64,000 nt of DNA, taken from Henningerozyma blattae CBS 6284. Taxonomy: Eukaryota; Ascomycota; Saccharomycetes; Saccharomycetales; Saccharomycetaceae. The stretch lies in NCBI RefSeq assembly GCF_000315915.1, contig NC_020189.1:744001-808000 (forward strand). The letters are read 5' to 3'. The notes under the pieces were generated by a model. That model was not told where the DNA came from, did not search any database, and saw only the letters and a list, made by a program, of their open reading frames with translations. The first letter of the stretch is position 1, and the number at the start of each line of letters is the position of its first letter. Below, piece after piece: positions 11,428-22,578 of the stretch. The position numbers were made by a program, and so were the translations under genes.

Positions 11428-14196
11428 TTATCGTCCCTTTCTGCTTTTCCAGTATCCAATATAAGGCTCCTTTGTCTCTTCTGTTATTGTCTCCATAACT
11501 GTTGAAATATAGTACTCGATACCTTTATCAGTCCAAGAAACACAATTACCGGATAGTGAAAATTTCTCTACTTTTAACCTATTCAAAATACTATCAGCGG
11601 GAATTTCATGATAAGTGTGAGGCTTTAAGTTTCGTAATGTGATCACTTTAGTACCTGGCTTTAATACTTGAATTAGCTTCTCCACCTCTATATTTAATTT
11701 AGCATCAAAAAGGAAATTATTTAGTAACAAAATATCACACTGAGGTAGCAGCTCATTTACTCTATCATTACCAAGAAAACTTTGTCTCAAAGAAAATTCT
11801 ATCGGCCCTAGCTGTAATCCAAATAATTCACATCTTTTTGTTAATTCATCATACTGAATTTCTGCAATATCACTTGCATTTTTCATTATCTCGCATCCAA
11901 AACTTAGTTTACAACCGTACTCTAAAGAAGCTTGAATTGTACAATTACCGACACCACAACCAAGATCCATGAATACATGCTCTTGTTTCATCTGACATTG
12001 TTCAAATGCGACTGATAAAAAATTAGGAAGTAATTCTCCATAAACTTCAGAACTGAAAGATTTATATTGTCTTAATTTATTATGGTTTGGATGGATACTT
12101 CTTGTATAAATAATGTATAAAAAATCATGTATGAATGTCTTTGGGATCATATTGTCAAAAAGTTTCAATTTTTTCAAAACTTCGTGACGAGGAATGGACT
12201 CAACTAGTTCATTATATTGTGTAACACATGATTTAAATAGGGATTCATCCTCATTTTCTAAAGCTAGTTCCATATTTTCTATAAGTTTATCAGATATAGA
12301 ATTTTCATACTGACGTGGTAAAAATAATAAAAAAGTATATTCAACTATACGACCAATCTCTAGCATAGGGTTATACCTAGACACTGCACTGTTAAATTGA
12401 ATGAAATATGCTTCTTCGAAGTTGGGATAAATAATATTCTTTAGCCAAACTATAGAATCAGGATTTAGCTCCTTAGATTTGTAACGATTCATTGACTTAG
12501 ATACCTCTATTGAGTTAGTAACAGTTTTATCAAAATTTAAATGAGAGTTCAGATAGTCAAGATTAAAAAGATACCTATTGATTTTTTTATATTCCCTACT
12601 GGGAATAAAATAAGAACCTTCGGATAAGTTTGATTCATCCAGAGCTTGGGCATCAGTAGTCATACTAGAATGCTCTCCAATACTACTTTTTATTCGCGAT
12701 TTCACGGAGATTAATGATTTAAAATGAGGCTGTTTAGGCTTTATACCCTTCTTGCTCCCTTGAATAGATCTGCTATTTACTCTTTCTGTTTTTGAATTTG
12801 TAACTCTACTTCTCTTCTTTTTAGATGGCTGTAAAACTAGGCCCCTCTTCCTACCTTTCTTCGTATGCTGATGAATCAATTTAATTTCATCTATTGAGTT
12901 AATATATGTAAGCTTATTTTGATTCTCCTCGATATGTCTGCCATTCATACGATTCCCAGGGAATCGAAGTTTACTTGTTCGAGAGACTTTTGTCACATAA
13001 CTATCTTTATTTTGTTCTCTTTTGTTTATTTTACCCTCTAAAATATTCTTTTTTGAGCTTTTAATCACGACATTTAGCTCACCCTTTGATTTTTTTCTTT
13101 CATATTTTTCTTCTTCTGTATCAGAGACATTCAAGATTCTTTTCAGAACCATTCTATCCTTTTCAGCATCTTTCTCATATTTACTTTTATCTCTCTTCAA
13201 ATGATTTTCATCGTAGGATAGGGGTTTCCTCTTTCTGAACCTTCTATTACTATTAGACTTTCTGAGATCTGATTGATCATCAATGTGAGAATCCGGGTAT
13301 ATGTATTGAAAATTATCTACAAAGTAGTTGGCATCTTGTAGCAGAGCTTTTAAATTATTGGCAAACCTACTAGTGGAGTTATTGGAGTTTGAAGTAGTAT
13401 TTCCTTCGAAATGGCTTTTAGTTTCCTTTTGTTTATCTACAGAATTTAATTGTGAATTACGGGTGCGTCTACTGACTTCTCCAAAACTATCCTTAGCTGT
13501 ACACACCTCTGAACCTTGGTTTATGCCGCGTTCTTTTACTAAGTCATCTTTCGGAGTCTTATTTGGCTCAGTAACAGAATATTCTGGAATTCGATTTTTA
13601 GTTCTCTGCGTTGTTGGATAAAAATTAATAAAATGATCAGCACCTGCTAGTAAATCTTTCAAGCCCATATACTTCCTTTTATGCTTCTTAGTTACCAAGT
13701 TACTATCAGGCAGCGGAAGAGAGTCCTCAAATCGATTAAGCTGAGAAGGTATTATTCCTTTCCCATAATCGTCCTGTATACTATATTTATCAGTCAATAC
13801 GTAATTATTACAGCCATTAAGCTTAGTGTTTTCATCATATGCTTTGTATTCCTCAATAAAGTCTGAGCTTGTGCTTTGAATAGTAATATTTTGATCAGAG
13901 ACATTTGAATTAATAACGTGCAATGGATGTGACTGAGAAGCACCCCGAGACTGACTTTTGGGAGGAGTATAAATAATATTGGACTCTTGTTTAGTCACAT
14001 TAGATGCTTTAGCATCACTTGAGCCCAAAACAGTATTGTTTAGGGTAACACTAACAAAGGTGTCACTCTCACTTTCTATTGGCGTTATAGGATTTTTATT
14101 AGGTGTTAATAGACCAGTAATATCATTTGAAATTTTTGAATTTGAAATGCCATTAATACCTATGCTTGTTTGACTTACTGCGTTTTTGGAGTTCAT
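11428..14196 (-). CDS. DOT1: Histone H3-K79 methyltransferase Dot1
   Basis: Dot1 methylates lysine 79 of histone H3 and acts in telomeric silencing and the checkpoint response. The C-terminal third carries the SAM-dependent DOT1 domain. It includes the D1-loop region HPNHNKLRQYKSFSSEVYGE, motif I DLGCGVGN near residue 744, the acidic CEIMKNASD segment, the NNFLFD active-site motif and NCVSWT. Motif I reads GCGVGN where the remembered yeast and human sequences have GSGVGN. The N-terminal two thirds are low-complexity, very Lys/Arg/Ser-rich and presumably DNA- or nucleosome-binding. At 922 aa it is much longer than S. cerevisiae Dot1 (582). The open frame continues to an ATG at 14277, which would add a hydrophobic signal-peptide-like stretch. 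That is implausible for a nuclear enzyme, so the Met at 14196 is preferred. Confidence 0.93.
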   Translation of the reverse strand: MNSKNAVSQTSIGINGISNSKISNDITGLLTPNKNPITPIESESDTFVSVTLNNTVLGSSDAKASNVTKQESNIIYTPPKSQSRGASQSHPLHVINSNVSDQNITIQSTSSDFIEEYKAYDENTKLNGCNNYVLTDKYSIQDDYGKGIIPSQLNRFEDSLPLPDSNLVTKKHKRKYMGLKDLLAGADHFINFYPTTQRTKNRIPEYSVTEPNKTPKDDLVKERGINQGSEVCTAKDSFGEVSRRTRNSQLNSVDKQKETKSHFEGNTTSNSNNSTSRFANNLKALLQDANYFVDNFQYIYPDSHIDDQSDLRKSNSNRRFRKRKPLSYDENHLKRDKSKYEKDAEKDRMVLKRILNVSDTEEEKYERKKSKGELNVVIKSSKKNILEGKINKREQNKDSYVTKVSRTSKLRFPGNRMNGRHIEENQNKLTYINSIDEIKLIHQHTKKGRKRGLVLQPSKKKRSRVTNSKTERVNSRSIQGSKKGIKPKQPHFKSLISVKSRIKSSIGEHSSMTTDAQALDESNLSEGSYFIPSREYKKINRYLFNLDYLNSHLNFDKTVTNSIEVSKSMNRYKSKELNPDSIVWLKNIIYPNFEEAYFIQFNSAVSRYNPMLEIGRIVEYTFLLFLPRQYENSISDKLIENMELALENEDESLFKSCVTQYNELVESIPRHEVLKKLKLFDNMIPKTFIHDFLYIIYTRSIHPNHNKLRQYKSFSSEVYGELLPNFLSVAFEQCQMKQEHVFMDLGCGVGNCTIQASLEYGCKLSFGCEIMKNASDIAEIQYDELTKRCELFGLQLGPIEFSLRQSFLGNDRVNELLPQCDILLLNNFLFDAKLNIEVEKLIQVLKPGTKVITLRNLKPHTYHEIPADSILNRLKVEKFSLSGNCVSWTDKGIEYYISTVMETITEETKEPYIGYWKSRKGR

Positions 14197-15256
14197 TTTT
14201 TTTTTTACATAAAATGCATGAACTATGGAGGTCAAAAACAATAGAGATAATGTCAACAATAATATACAACTTAACAAAAATTATGGATAGAATGGATAAT
14301 AAAATATTCAGTAATTATCTGGCTAGAATATAATAAAAAATTAAAAAGCCTAGTGAGAATGGGAAATGCCAATAATAAAGTTTTGCAAACACAGGTGAGC
14401 TATGCTTACAATTTATTGTTACAAAAGAATAGAGTTTAACCCCCCCCGTAATATCTAGAGTATGCAAGGTAAACCTCTGTTTTACAGCTCTTGCAGATAT
14501 TTGGTTTAATATTGTACTCTTCATATTTTCCAGTCAGGCCATTCAATGATCTGCCAAAAATTAATACATTGTTTTGTAGGATCATGTATTATCGAAACGC
14601 GTTACAGTAATACTAAAATTATACGGCGCTATCATAGTATATACATATAGAAGGTCAGCGATTCAAGTTAATGCCTTATTTAATTAAGTTTAAATCTTGA
14701 ACTATAGAGAAATACCCCACATTATCCAGTGATAATATCATCAGAAAAATTTTTTCATGATTCTACTCGACTACTCTATATAACTCATAGTAATAGTAAT
14801 CTAGGTGCTATATTTGGTATGAATAAAAAAAAAATCAAATTCACGATATAGCAGGCCTCTTACTATTCTAGGTATAAAATACTCACATAGTACGCAGTTT
14901 TATTATTTTGGTACTGCTGTTTTTTTATAGTACTATAATTTTAAATTTACTTGATTTTTGTTTATGAAGAATCCTTAATATGAAAAATGAGGCTAAATTA
15001 CAGTAAATCCCAATTTCATATTTTTAGGTATATGCTATTCGTGCCAGAATTCGAAAAATTTAACAGACAGCCAGAAATATTTATTATTTAATCAAATATT
15101 TTGAATTGGCATACAACCAACATTCAATTTTTTCTATTATCAATATCCAGGGGATATATTTAGCCTTTTTGAAATTTGTCGGGTGGCCAATTATTTATGG
15201 TTTACATTAACGAATCGAAGTATATATGTGCATTATTATACCTGCATTAGAGAACA
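14197..15256. other. Divergent intergenic between DOT1 and the YML020W homologue
   Basis: This 1.06-kb A+T-rich spacer serves two divergently transcribed genes. It contains a C8 run near 14441 and poly-A/poly-T tracts. No gene or tRNA was seen. The short open frame at 14315-14524 (-) has no family features and is treated as chance. Confidence 0.5.
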
Positions 15257-17497
15257 ATGCCAACATCTATACAAAAGGGAGATAATGAGAATATGACGGA
15301 TAATGAATCACATTCTGTCAAAAACAGCTTACAAAATAAACCATTTCAAAGTGATAAACTAAATAACCAAGCCGAAACTGAACAAAACGAGTACATTGCA
15401 AAGGTAGAGACTCAGCCCGTAGTGAGGAAAACCTCTTGGTTTAGATGGGAGCGGTCTAGTCATGGTACATCTCTTTCTACTTCAAGTTCTATTAATGCTA
15501 CTAATAACCATAATGGTAATCTGATAGAAACAAACGCAGATACTTTAAGAAATAATGCACCTTCACGAAAAGCGTCACAAAATAGTACATCTATAGAAAC
15601 ACCGGAATTCACTTCAGATACTGTAACCAAACATAGTACGGCAGAAATCCAAGATCCACAAAGACGAAGAACTTGGTCATTCTGGCATAAAAATAGCAAA
15701 ACGAATGATATACAGGGCAACTCCGAAATCGCATCCACCAATGATGTGAATCTTGCAGATCAACGATCAATTGCAAACAGCAATAGTACTGGTTCAGACC
15801 AAAATTTGGAACCTCAGAACCCGAATAGTTTAACTAATATTCTAATACCACCGCAAGCTTACAAAAACTATTTGGAACAACTTAAGATATGGAAGGAAAA
15901 CAACCCAGACTCCTCAAATACCAATACTAATAATTCTCGTGATAATAAACAAAAAAGTAAACTTACAAATACTTATGACGCTACGATTTTATCAGAAAGG
16001 GCTGATGAATCATTACCATCGGCTAATGATCTCTCAATAAATTCAAAGGAGATACCTTCGAAATCTAATCGTTCTGATTTTGCAACCAGCGCAAATATTA
16101 AAGAAACATCCAGAACTAGCCATAAAGATGTATATAGAGAGGGTGTCCATTCTAATAAGGATGATACAGAACCATATTTCCAACCTCCAAATTTGGTTGT
16201 ACCCGGTTTAGAAATTCTACCAGTTGATAATACATGGAGCTCAATTACCAACTCTTTGAATAATATAAGCGCAGAATTAAAGTTGACAAACAGGACAGGC
16301 ATGCCATCTACTTTATCAAGGAAAGCTCCACTCCCAACATTATTTAATATTACAGAGGGACAACAGCGTCCATTAAATATTCTAATCGTTGGTGTACATG
16401 GATTTTTCCCTACAAAAATTTTTAGAAAGGTATTTGGTGAACCAACTGGAACATCAACCAAGTTTATTAATGAAGCAGAAGCTGCTATCACAAAATATTT
16501 CGAGAGTAAAGATTTCCCGATAAAAGTAAGCAAGATTGCATTAGAAAGAGAAGGTAAAATATTTGACAGGGTTGACTATTTTTTCGAAGTTATGAAAAGT
16601 TGGATTGATGAAATCAATAAATCTGATTACATTTATTTTGCAGCTCATTCGCAAGGATGTCCCGTAACTTTTATGCTATTGGGTAGGCTGATAGAAACGG
16701 GATTGTTATCGTTAGATGTCTTAAACTATTATGAAAATGAAGAACAACCATATAAAAAGACAAAGAAAATCATTTCTATTTTAGCAATGAATGGCATTAA
16801 TAATGGCCCATTTTATGGTGCAGATCAAACTCTATTAGTTCGAAGTTTACGTACAATTGAACAAGATTCATTTATGGAATTATTTCAATTTCAGAATTTT
16901 GAGTCAGATAATTCTAAAGAATTGTTAAGGACACTTAAGATTGTATTTGATAACGATGTTAAGGTCACATTTGTAGGAACTGTAAACGATCAACTGGTAC
17001 CGTTATACTCATCAATGTGTTCGTTTATCCATCATCCAAATATATTCCGAGCCACATTCATTGACAAGAAGTCGAACACTCCTGACTTTATTACAAGGGT
17101 ATTAAAAGATGCAGGAATTTTAATTAATTTGGGCTATTCTGACCGTTCTATGATAAAAGAGATCAGTAGCTCATTAGAAGGCACACTAACTGGAGGTGGA
17201 CACTCTTCAGCATATCATGAATGGCAGGTTTATGATTTGGCAATTAAATTTTCTTTGGAAACAGATAATTTAAAAGAACGCCAACCGCTAATATACTTAC
17301 CTTACAAATTAGATAAAATGGGTACAAACGTTTATAGACTCCCTTGGTGTATGCGAAGTTTCTTGTACGAAGTTGAAAAACATTTAGGCCAGTCTGAACT
17401 AATAAAACTACAACAAGAATATAATGAATGGCACCCAATAACACAACAGGAACAGGATATTAAATTTCGTTTGGCGGGGCTAAGATCATTATTATGA
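15257..17497 (+). CDS. YML020W-family protein with a serine-hydrolase-like fold
   Basis: This is the homologue of S. cerevisiae YML020W (about 664 aa), a conserved fungal protein of unknown function. The 746-aa product has a low-complexity Ser/Asn-rich N-terminal half with two Trp-rich motifs, SWFRWE near residue 61 and TWSFWHK near 139. Those motifs are typical of the family. From about residue 370 it looks like an alpha/beta hydrolase: VGVHGFFP near 377, an AAHSQG nucleophile-elbow-like motif near 461, VNDQLVP with a candidate acid near 578, and GGGHSSAYHEW with a candidate His near 648. The triad assignment is my inference. In S. cerevisiae YML020W lies close to APT1, and here it is two genes from APT1. 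Confidence 0.88.
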   Translation: MPTSIQKGDNENMTDNESHSVKNSLQNKPFQSDKLNNQAETEQNEYIAKVETQPVVRKTSWFRWERSSHGTSLSTSSSINATNNHNGNLIETNADTLRNNAPSRKASQNSTSIETPEFTSDTVTKHSTAEIQDPQRRRTWSFWHKNSKTNDIQGNSEIASTNDVNLADQRSIANSNSTGSDQNLEPQNPNSLTNILIPPQAYKNYLEQLKIWKENNPDSSNTNTNNSRDNKQKSKLTNTYDATILSERADESLPSANDLSINSKEIPSKSNRSDFATSANIKETSRTSHKDVYREGVHSNKDDTEPYFQPPNLVVPGLEILPVDNTWSSITNSLNNISAELKLTNRTGMPSTLSRKAPLPTLFNITEGQQRPLNILIVGVHGFFPTKIFRKVFGEPTGTSTKFINEAEAAITKYFESKDFPIKVSKIALEREGKIFDRVDYFFEVMKSWIDEINKSDYIYFAAHSQGCPVTFMLLGRLIETGLLSLDVLNYYENEEQPYKKTKKIISILAMNGINNGPFYGADQTLLVRSLRTIEQDSFMELFQFQNFESDNSKELLRTLKIVFDNDVKVTFVGTVNDQLVPLYSSMCSFIHHPNIFRATFIDKKSNTPDFITRVLKDAGILINLGYSDRSMIKEISSSLEGTLTGGGHSSAYHEWQVYDLAIKFSLETDNLKERQPLIYLPYKLDKMGTNVYRLPWCMRSFLYEVEKHLGQSELIKLQQEYNEWHPITQQEQDIKFRLAGLRSLL

Positions 17498-20238
17498 TGC
17501 GTTACGAATGCGAGTGACTAACTCTAATTGAACTGCAATTCATTTAAAGGAATTTCGCACTCCAAATTATCCTACCCCAACTACATCACTATTGCTTTAA
17601 AATAAACTTATAACACATTTGTTTTATGCTCTTCAGATATAATTTAGCTGCGGTTTCTACATTGGATAGCATACTTGGCTTAAGTGGATTTTAATAGATA
17701 GTCCAATGGGCAGTAAAACGAGATCATATTGTTTAAAAATATCTCAAGACTTTTAGTTTTTGTTACCTTCAAAATCCTAGTATAAAACAATGTGACGGTC
17801 CTCTTTCAATTACTTACATTTTAAGCCATACTTTGTATAAAAGTATATATAATTACAGCAGGCTAATGTAGAAATAAAAATACTGCACAAATATGTAGTC
17901 TATATATTCCTTCATAGAATATTACCTTATAGGAGTATTCGCCATTTATATATTTGTGAGAGCTTTGCTTCCACATCTTGACTACCCAACATTGTTAATT
18001 ATACACTTCAGAGTATAACTAACATACATTGCTTATTATAGAAAAAATGACATTTTAAAAGATGGGTAAGATCACAAGGTTTGAATAAAAATGAAACTAT
18101 GCTTTATTAGAATACTTTGCATAGAGATAGATACTTGACTAAAAAATGACTAAGAGTCATCTGCTAACAAGAAACAGTGACAGAAATTTCTTTCGAAATA
18201 ATAATAATAGAAACTTTAATATTTAATTATATTCTCATTCTATAAGCTTTATATGTCCGTGTTCTACTTGTTATTACCTGAATTACCACAAAAGTATGAT
18301 AACGGTTTCAAATATATAACAAATTATTATTGCAATTTTTCTAAGGCTTAAGCCATATCTGTCTAAATCTTGTTAAATGCCAAAACATATTTAATACGCT
18401 GAATAAGTTTTGACAATTCAACTCAATATATTATAGTCGACTGACAAATATCAGGACAGATAGTAAAGCTAATACGCTACTGTAATTTTCTCCAACACAC
18501 CGTATTGCTCGAAGAACGCCGGAATTCTAATTTTTAGGTATGCAAACAGAATCGATAGATAGGAGCAGTTTCACAGGTTGAGAGTATAATTTCTATAATA
18601 AGAAATTAGAGAATACTTGCAGAATTGGTGCCATTTATTATTAGTCTTTTTAATGCCAGTTTTTAAACTAAACTTGTAATCATTATGGTCACTTCTTGTT
18701 TCATAAAAAACAACATTGGGAATATAATTGAATTAGAAGTAACTCTCATAAATATACAATAGAGGTAATTAAACTTTAGAAAATGAAATTAAGATATTAT
18801 TATTAGTATTATTATTATTTTTATTCGACACTGCGTGTTCATTATTATTAAATTATATATGAGTATTTTTATGTCATGCAACAATTGGAATAAAGTAATT
18901 TTCGCTTCGAACGAAAGCAGACGTCCAACTAACAAAAAGTAATCCCTTTATTCCACAAGAAGAAAGTGTTTTAAATTAAATATATATACTCCTAAGCTGT
19001 GATGGCTTTGCAATATATTCATTTTCTATTTTTAATTTAGATTTCCTTAAATCCAGCACTAGTAAAGTTTGGGTCATCTTTATATATTTCATTTGACAGC
19101 GGAGAAATAAGCATGATGCCAAACATAATGTCGCAATAGATAAAGATTAGTTTAGCAATTTAATTTTTAAAAATAAAATTATTAGGTATGAATGAATTAA
19201 GGGATATTAAAATTTTTTTCAAGGTTAATTCACTCAAAAAGTAATCGAATATAGATTTTTGACGCCATTTCTTGAAATTTTAGAAATACAATGCCAAGAA
19301 CCTACTACTAGTACAGCATATTGGTGATGATATAGTTAGAATTTGATCAGTCATTTTTCAAACAAAGCATGAAATCCTATGAAAAAGAAAAGTTGATAAA
19401 TGTTGAGTGAACTTCAAGATAAAATAGGATGTATAGCAAGTTAATAGCGGACAAATAGTTATCAAATAGAGTCTTATATGATACACCAAGATTTTCAATT
19501 ATACCGTAACACATAATGCTTTTTATAGCATTAAAACTAACCATTATGCTAGCTTATAGAACAATGTTAACAATATATCTAAAGAAGTTGTTCTAAGAAA
19601 TTAAATTTGCCTTTCAGATTAAAAAAATGATAAATAATGACACAGAGATATTCTTACTTTTAACTGTAGATTGCTTAAACCAAAGTCTTCTATTAAAGTT
19701 ACCTCTTTTTAGATCTTTACCAGAATTAGAAAACCATATTGCTGATTAGTGATAAGTACATTACAGATATTTGATAACCATAGTCAGTTTTAAATATACT
19801 TAGCATTGTGTTAAACTTAATATTCGCTTGGTTATGTTTGAAAATTATTTATAATTATAATATAATATATTGCAACCAAACAGTATTCTATTAATGGCGT
19901 AATCAGGGCTTGCGTCTGTGTATCTAGTCTCCCAATGTGAAACATAAAGAAATAAATATAGGACCAATACACATTAAGTTTGTTTTTTTGAAGAAAAGAA
20001 TACTTTTTACAAAGATAGCACCTCAGGATCTAATTATTTCAGGCTATCATGGAAATGTTTTAGATGAAAATAAATAAACTATTATGGCTCACTTCTTTAT
20101 TAAAATTTAACAGCACTAAACTAGCAATTTTTTTTCATTCAGCTTCAAAATCTCGAACTACATCGATAGTTGCTTAAAATTTTTTTTTAAAAAAAGCAGA
20201 ATTTTCTCCTATAAGCATATTTCCAATTCCCATATACA
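17498..20238. other. Long gene-free intergenic region
   Basis: This 2.7-kb A+T-rich stretch separates the convergent YML020W homologue and the Zn-cluster gene. No intact open frame, tRNA or LTR was seen. A minus-strand open stretch at about 19068-19140 has a coding-like end, SNEIYKDDPNFTSAGFKEI followed by a stop, which may be the decayed C-terminus of a lost gene. Poly-T/TATT microsatellites occur near 18801-18823. Confidence 0.45.
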
Positions 20239-22578
20239 CTAAGATGAAGTACTTACTTTATGTACTGGCTTTATTAATCCATCAAAATCTTTATTTTCTA
20301 CACATTCTTGAAACCTTTTTAGTTGGGTAATGCTTTGGGAAATTATGTATAATTTTGAAGCAGTTAGTTGTGATTCCAATAAACTGATATATTTGTTAAA
20401 TAGTTTATACTCGCCTGCCGTTAAACTAATATTTGCTCCGATATATATTGTCCAATAAGAAATGGAACTTGTATGGTTACTAGGTATGGAGTACCAAAAT
20501 TCTAACAATTTTTTTAATGCCACTGATAATTCGTGATGATTACTATAATTACCAATCAAATAATAATCTATATACAGAGACATCGCAAATTCTGCTATTT
20601 TTTGACTGTTTTCTAGTGAATTTTCAAGTCCATTGTACTTATCACTCTGAAGCAAAGGATACATATCAGTGTTTTTAACAATTAACGCTAAATCATCCTT
20701 TAATTCCGCCCCTAACCTATGAAGACGTGATCTAATGCGCTCATCCTTATTGGTTAACTTCAATTTAATAATGTGAATGCCAGTTAAAATTATTCCTTCA
20801 TTTTTCAATTGTAGACTAGCTTTCCATAGCTTTCCAAATAGTGAATTAATGTCAAGCGTATTCCCTGAAATTAAATTAAAGTTATTACCCATAAGGATTC
20901 CTTTGTTGAGATGCGTAGATGTTGTATATTTGATAAAATAGTCAATATCTTCTACCGAACCAAAGATAGAAACCTCACTGCTTAAAAAATATGCACATTG
21001 TTGCATATACATAATCCAGCAAAAATGTATGGATAAAATAGAATTAAATTCAGGTTTCGACTCTTCAAATTTAAAATTACCTTTTAAATGCTGATCGAGG
21101 AATTGCTTTAGACAAGCAATGATTTGTTGTGTTAATTGTTCCCAGCCTTGACTTTTTTTCCAGCTATAGGTATCCAATGAAATTCTTGCATAGACAAGAA
21201 GATAAAATGAGTTATTACCGAGCTGATAATTATCAATTAATGAATGAACTGTTTGTAGACTTTTTTGAAGACTGGGGATACGATAATATCTATCCCATAA
21301 ATCTGCCAATGAAAATTTTTTTTGAATATTATAATATGTTTTAAGGGTATGCGATGCGAGATATATGATAGCTTCATTAAACTCTGGGAATTCAACAGTA
21401 ATTTGCTTCATATTAAGAATTACTTGTTTAAAATATTCAAACGGTAGTAATTGCAATAGACCAGTAGTTAATTCAGCAATCATTACTTCCCAGCAAAATT
21501 TGACAATTTCCAGGCTATTTTGTTTTGTTAATTGTACCACAGTACTATTATCTTCTTTTGTATTCAAAAAAATGGATGGCAAAGGATCATTTTTAATCAA
21601 ACCTTCTAGTCCATGCGACTTAATAAGATTAAATGTTTTTCTAATTATTTCTTCATCAATAATATCTGGATCATTTGGTATAAAATCGGCTTCATAATTT
21701 AATAATTTCATTAATTTTACGTCATTTTCTCTAAAAAAAATATTTCTATCAATCTTATTTACGTCACTGGTTTGATTATTGTCCGTCAGAGTAGGAGTCT
21801 CTATCGGATCCAATATATCTGATTTTAATGACTTTAAATTACTATTTATGCTTGATATGCCCATACTTGAAGAGGAATATTTCATGAATTTTTTTTCAAT
21901 TTTTTCATCGAATGAGTCACTACTAATATACGTGGTTACAGATGAATTTTCTTGGGTACATAAAGTTTGTGAAGCACCATAGACACTAATTATTCTTTTT
22001 ACAGTACTTCCATAATTAGAATTATTATGTGGACTTGCTTTTAGTTTCGGTGAATGGTGTAGACTTTTTGGAATATTTTCATTTACATTTAGATTAAATT
22101 TCCTCAAATATTTTTTATGGGCGTCTATTTTTGGTCGTATTCCAGGTTTAAAAGAAAATTGAAGTTTGCCATGTGATTTAATTTGTGATTTTTCTCTTGG
22201 AGTTACAGTGGACATAGTTTTTGTCTTCAAATTTTTATTTCTTACATTTGGAACTTTAATTTTATTGTTTAAATTGGCTTGGAACTTTGAAGTTGCAAAA
22301 GCTTTCATGCTAATTCCATTATTACTATTATTATTATTCTTATCATTATCATCTTTATTGTTCTGTAATGAAAAGTTGTTTGAAGATGAGGAAATCCTCC
22401 CCATATCAACATTAAATGATCCATTAAACATTTTGACTACAAAATTACTACTGTAGATACAAGCCTTATATGTTTTTTGGCACCTACCACAGCGAGGTCT
22501 ATTTTCGTCACATTTTACATGAGCTTTTTTACACTCTTCACATCCAAGCCTTGAATAGGTGGATGACTTCTTTATCAT
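20239..22578 (-). CDS. Zn2Cys6 (Gal4-type) transcription factor, Lys14-like family
   Basis: This is a fungal binuclear zinc cluster regulator of 779 aa (788 if translation starts at the Met at 22605). The cluster lies at the very N-terminus in the pattern CxxCxxxxxxCDxxxPxCxxCxxxxxxC, reading YSRLGCEECKKAHVKCDE and PRCGRCQKTYKAC. The YSRxGCxECKK lead-in resembles the Lys14 subfamily. A basic, Asn/Lys-rich linker follows to about residue 270. The rest is a helical fungal-specific regulatory domain typical of this class. I could not assign an orthologue: position does not match LYS14 of S. cerevisiae, and the target genes are unknown. The isolated location, flanked by more than 2 kb of non-coding DNA on each side, gives no operational context. 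Confidence 0.85.
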   Translation of the reverse strand: MIKKSSTYSRLGCEECKKAHVKCDENRPRCGRCQKTYKACIYSSNFVVKMFNGSFNVDMGRISSSSNNFSLQNNKDDNDKNNNNSNNGISMKAFATSKFQANLNNKIKVPNVRNKNLKTKTMSTVTPREKSQIKSHGKLQFSFKPGIRPKIDAHKKYLRKFNLNVNENIPKSLHHSPKLKASPHNNSNYGSTVKRIISVYGASQTLCTQENSSVTTYISSDSFDEKIEKKFMKYSSSSMGISSINSNLKSLKSDILDPIETPTLTDNNQTSDVNKIDRNIFFRENDVKLMKLLNYEADFIPNDPDIIDEEIIRKTFNLIKSHGLEGLIKNDPLPSIFLNTKEDNSTVVQLTKQNSLEIVKFCWEVMIAELTTGLLQLLPFEYFKQVILNMKQITVEFPEFNEAIIYLASHTLKTYYNIQKKFSLADLWDRYYRIPSLQKSLQTVHSLIDNYQLGNNSFYLLVYARISLDTYSWKKSQGWEQLTQQIIACLKQFLDQHLKGNFKFEESKPEFNSILSIHFCWIMYMQQCAYFLSSEVSIFGSVEDIDYFIKYTTSTHLNKGILMGNNFNLISGNTLDINSLFGKLWKASLQLKNEGIILTGIHIIKLKLTNKDERIRSRLHRLGAELKDDLALIVKNTDMYPLLQSDKYNGLENSLENSQKIAEFAMSLYIDYYLIGNYSNHHELSVALKKLLEFWYSIPSNHTSSISYWTIYIGANISLTAGEYKLFNKYISLLESQLTASKLYIISQSITQLKRFQECVENKDFDGLIKPVHKVSTSS

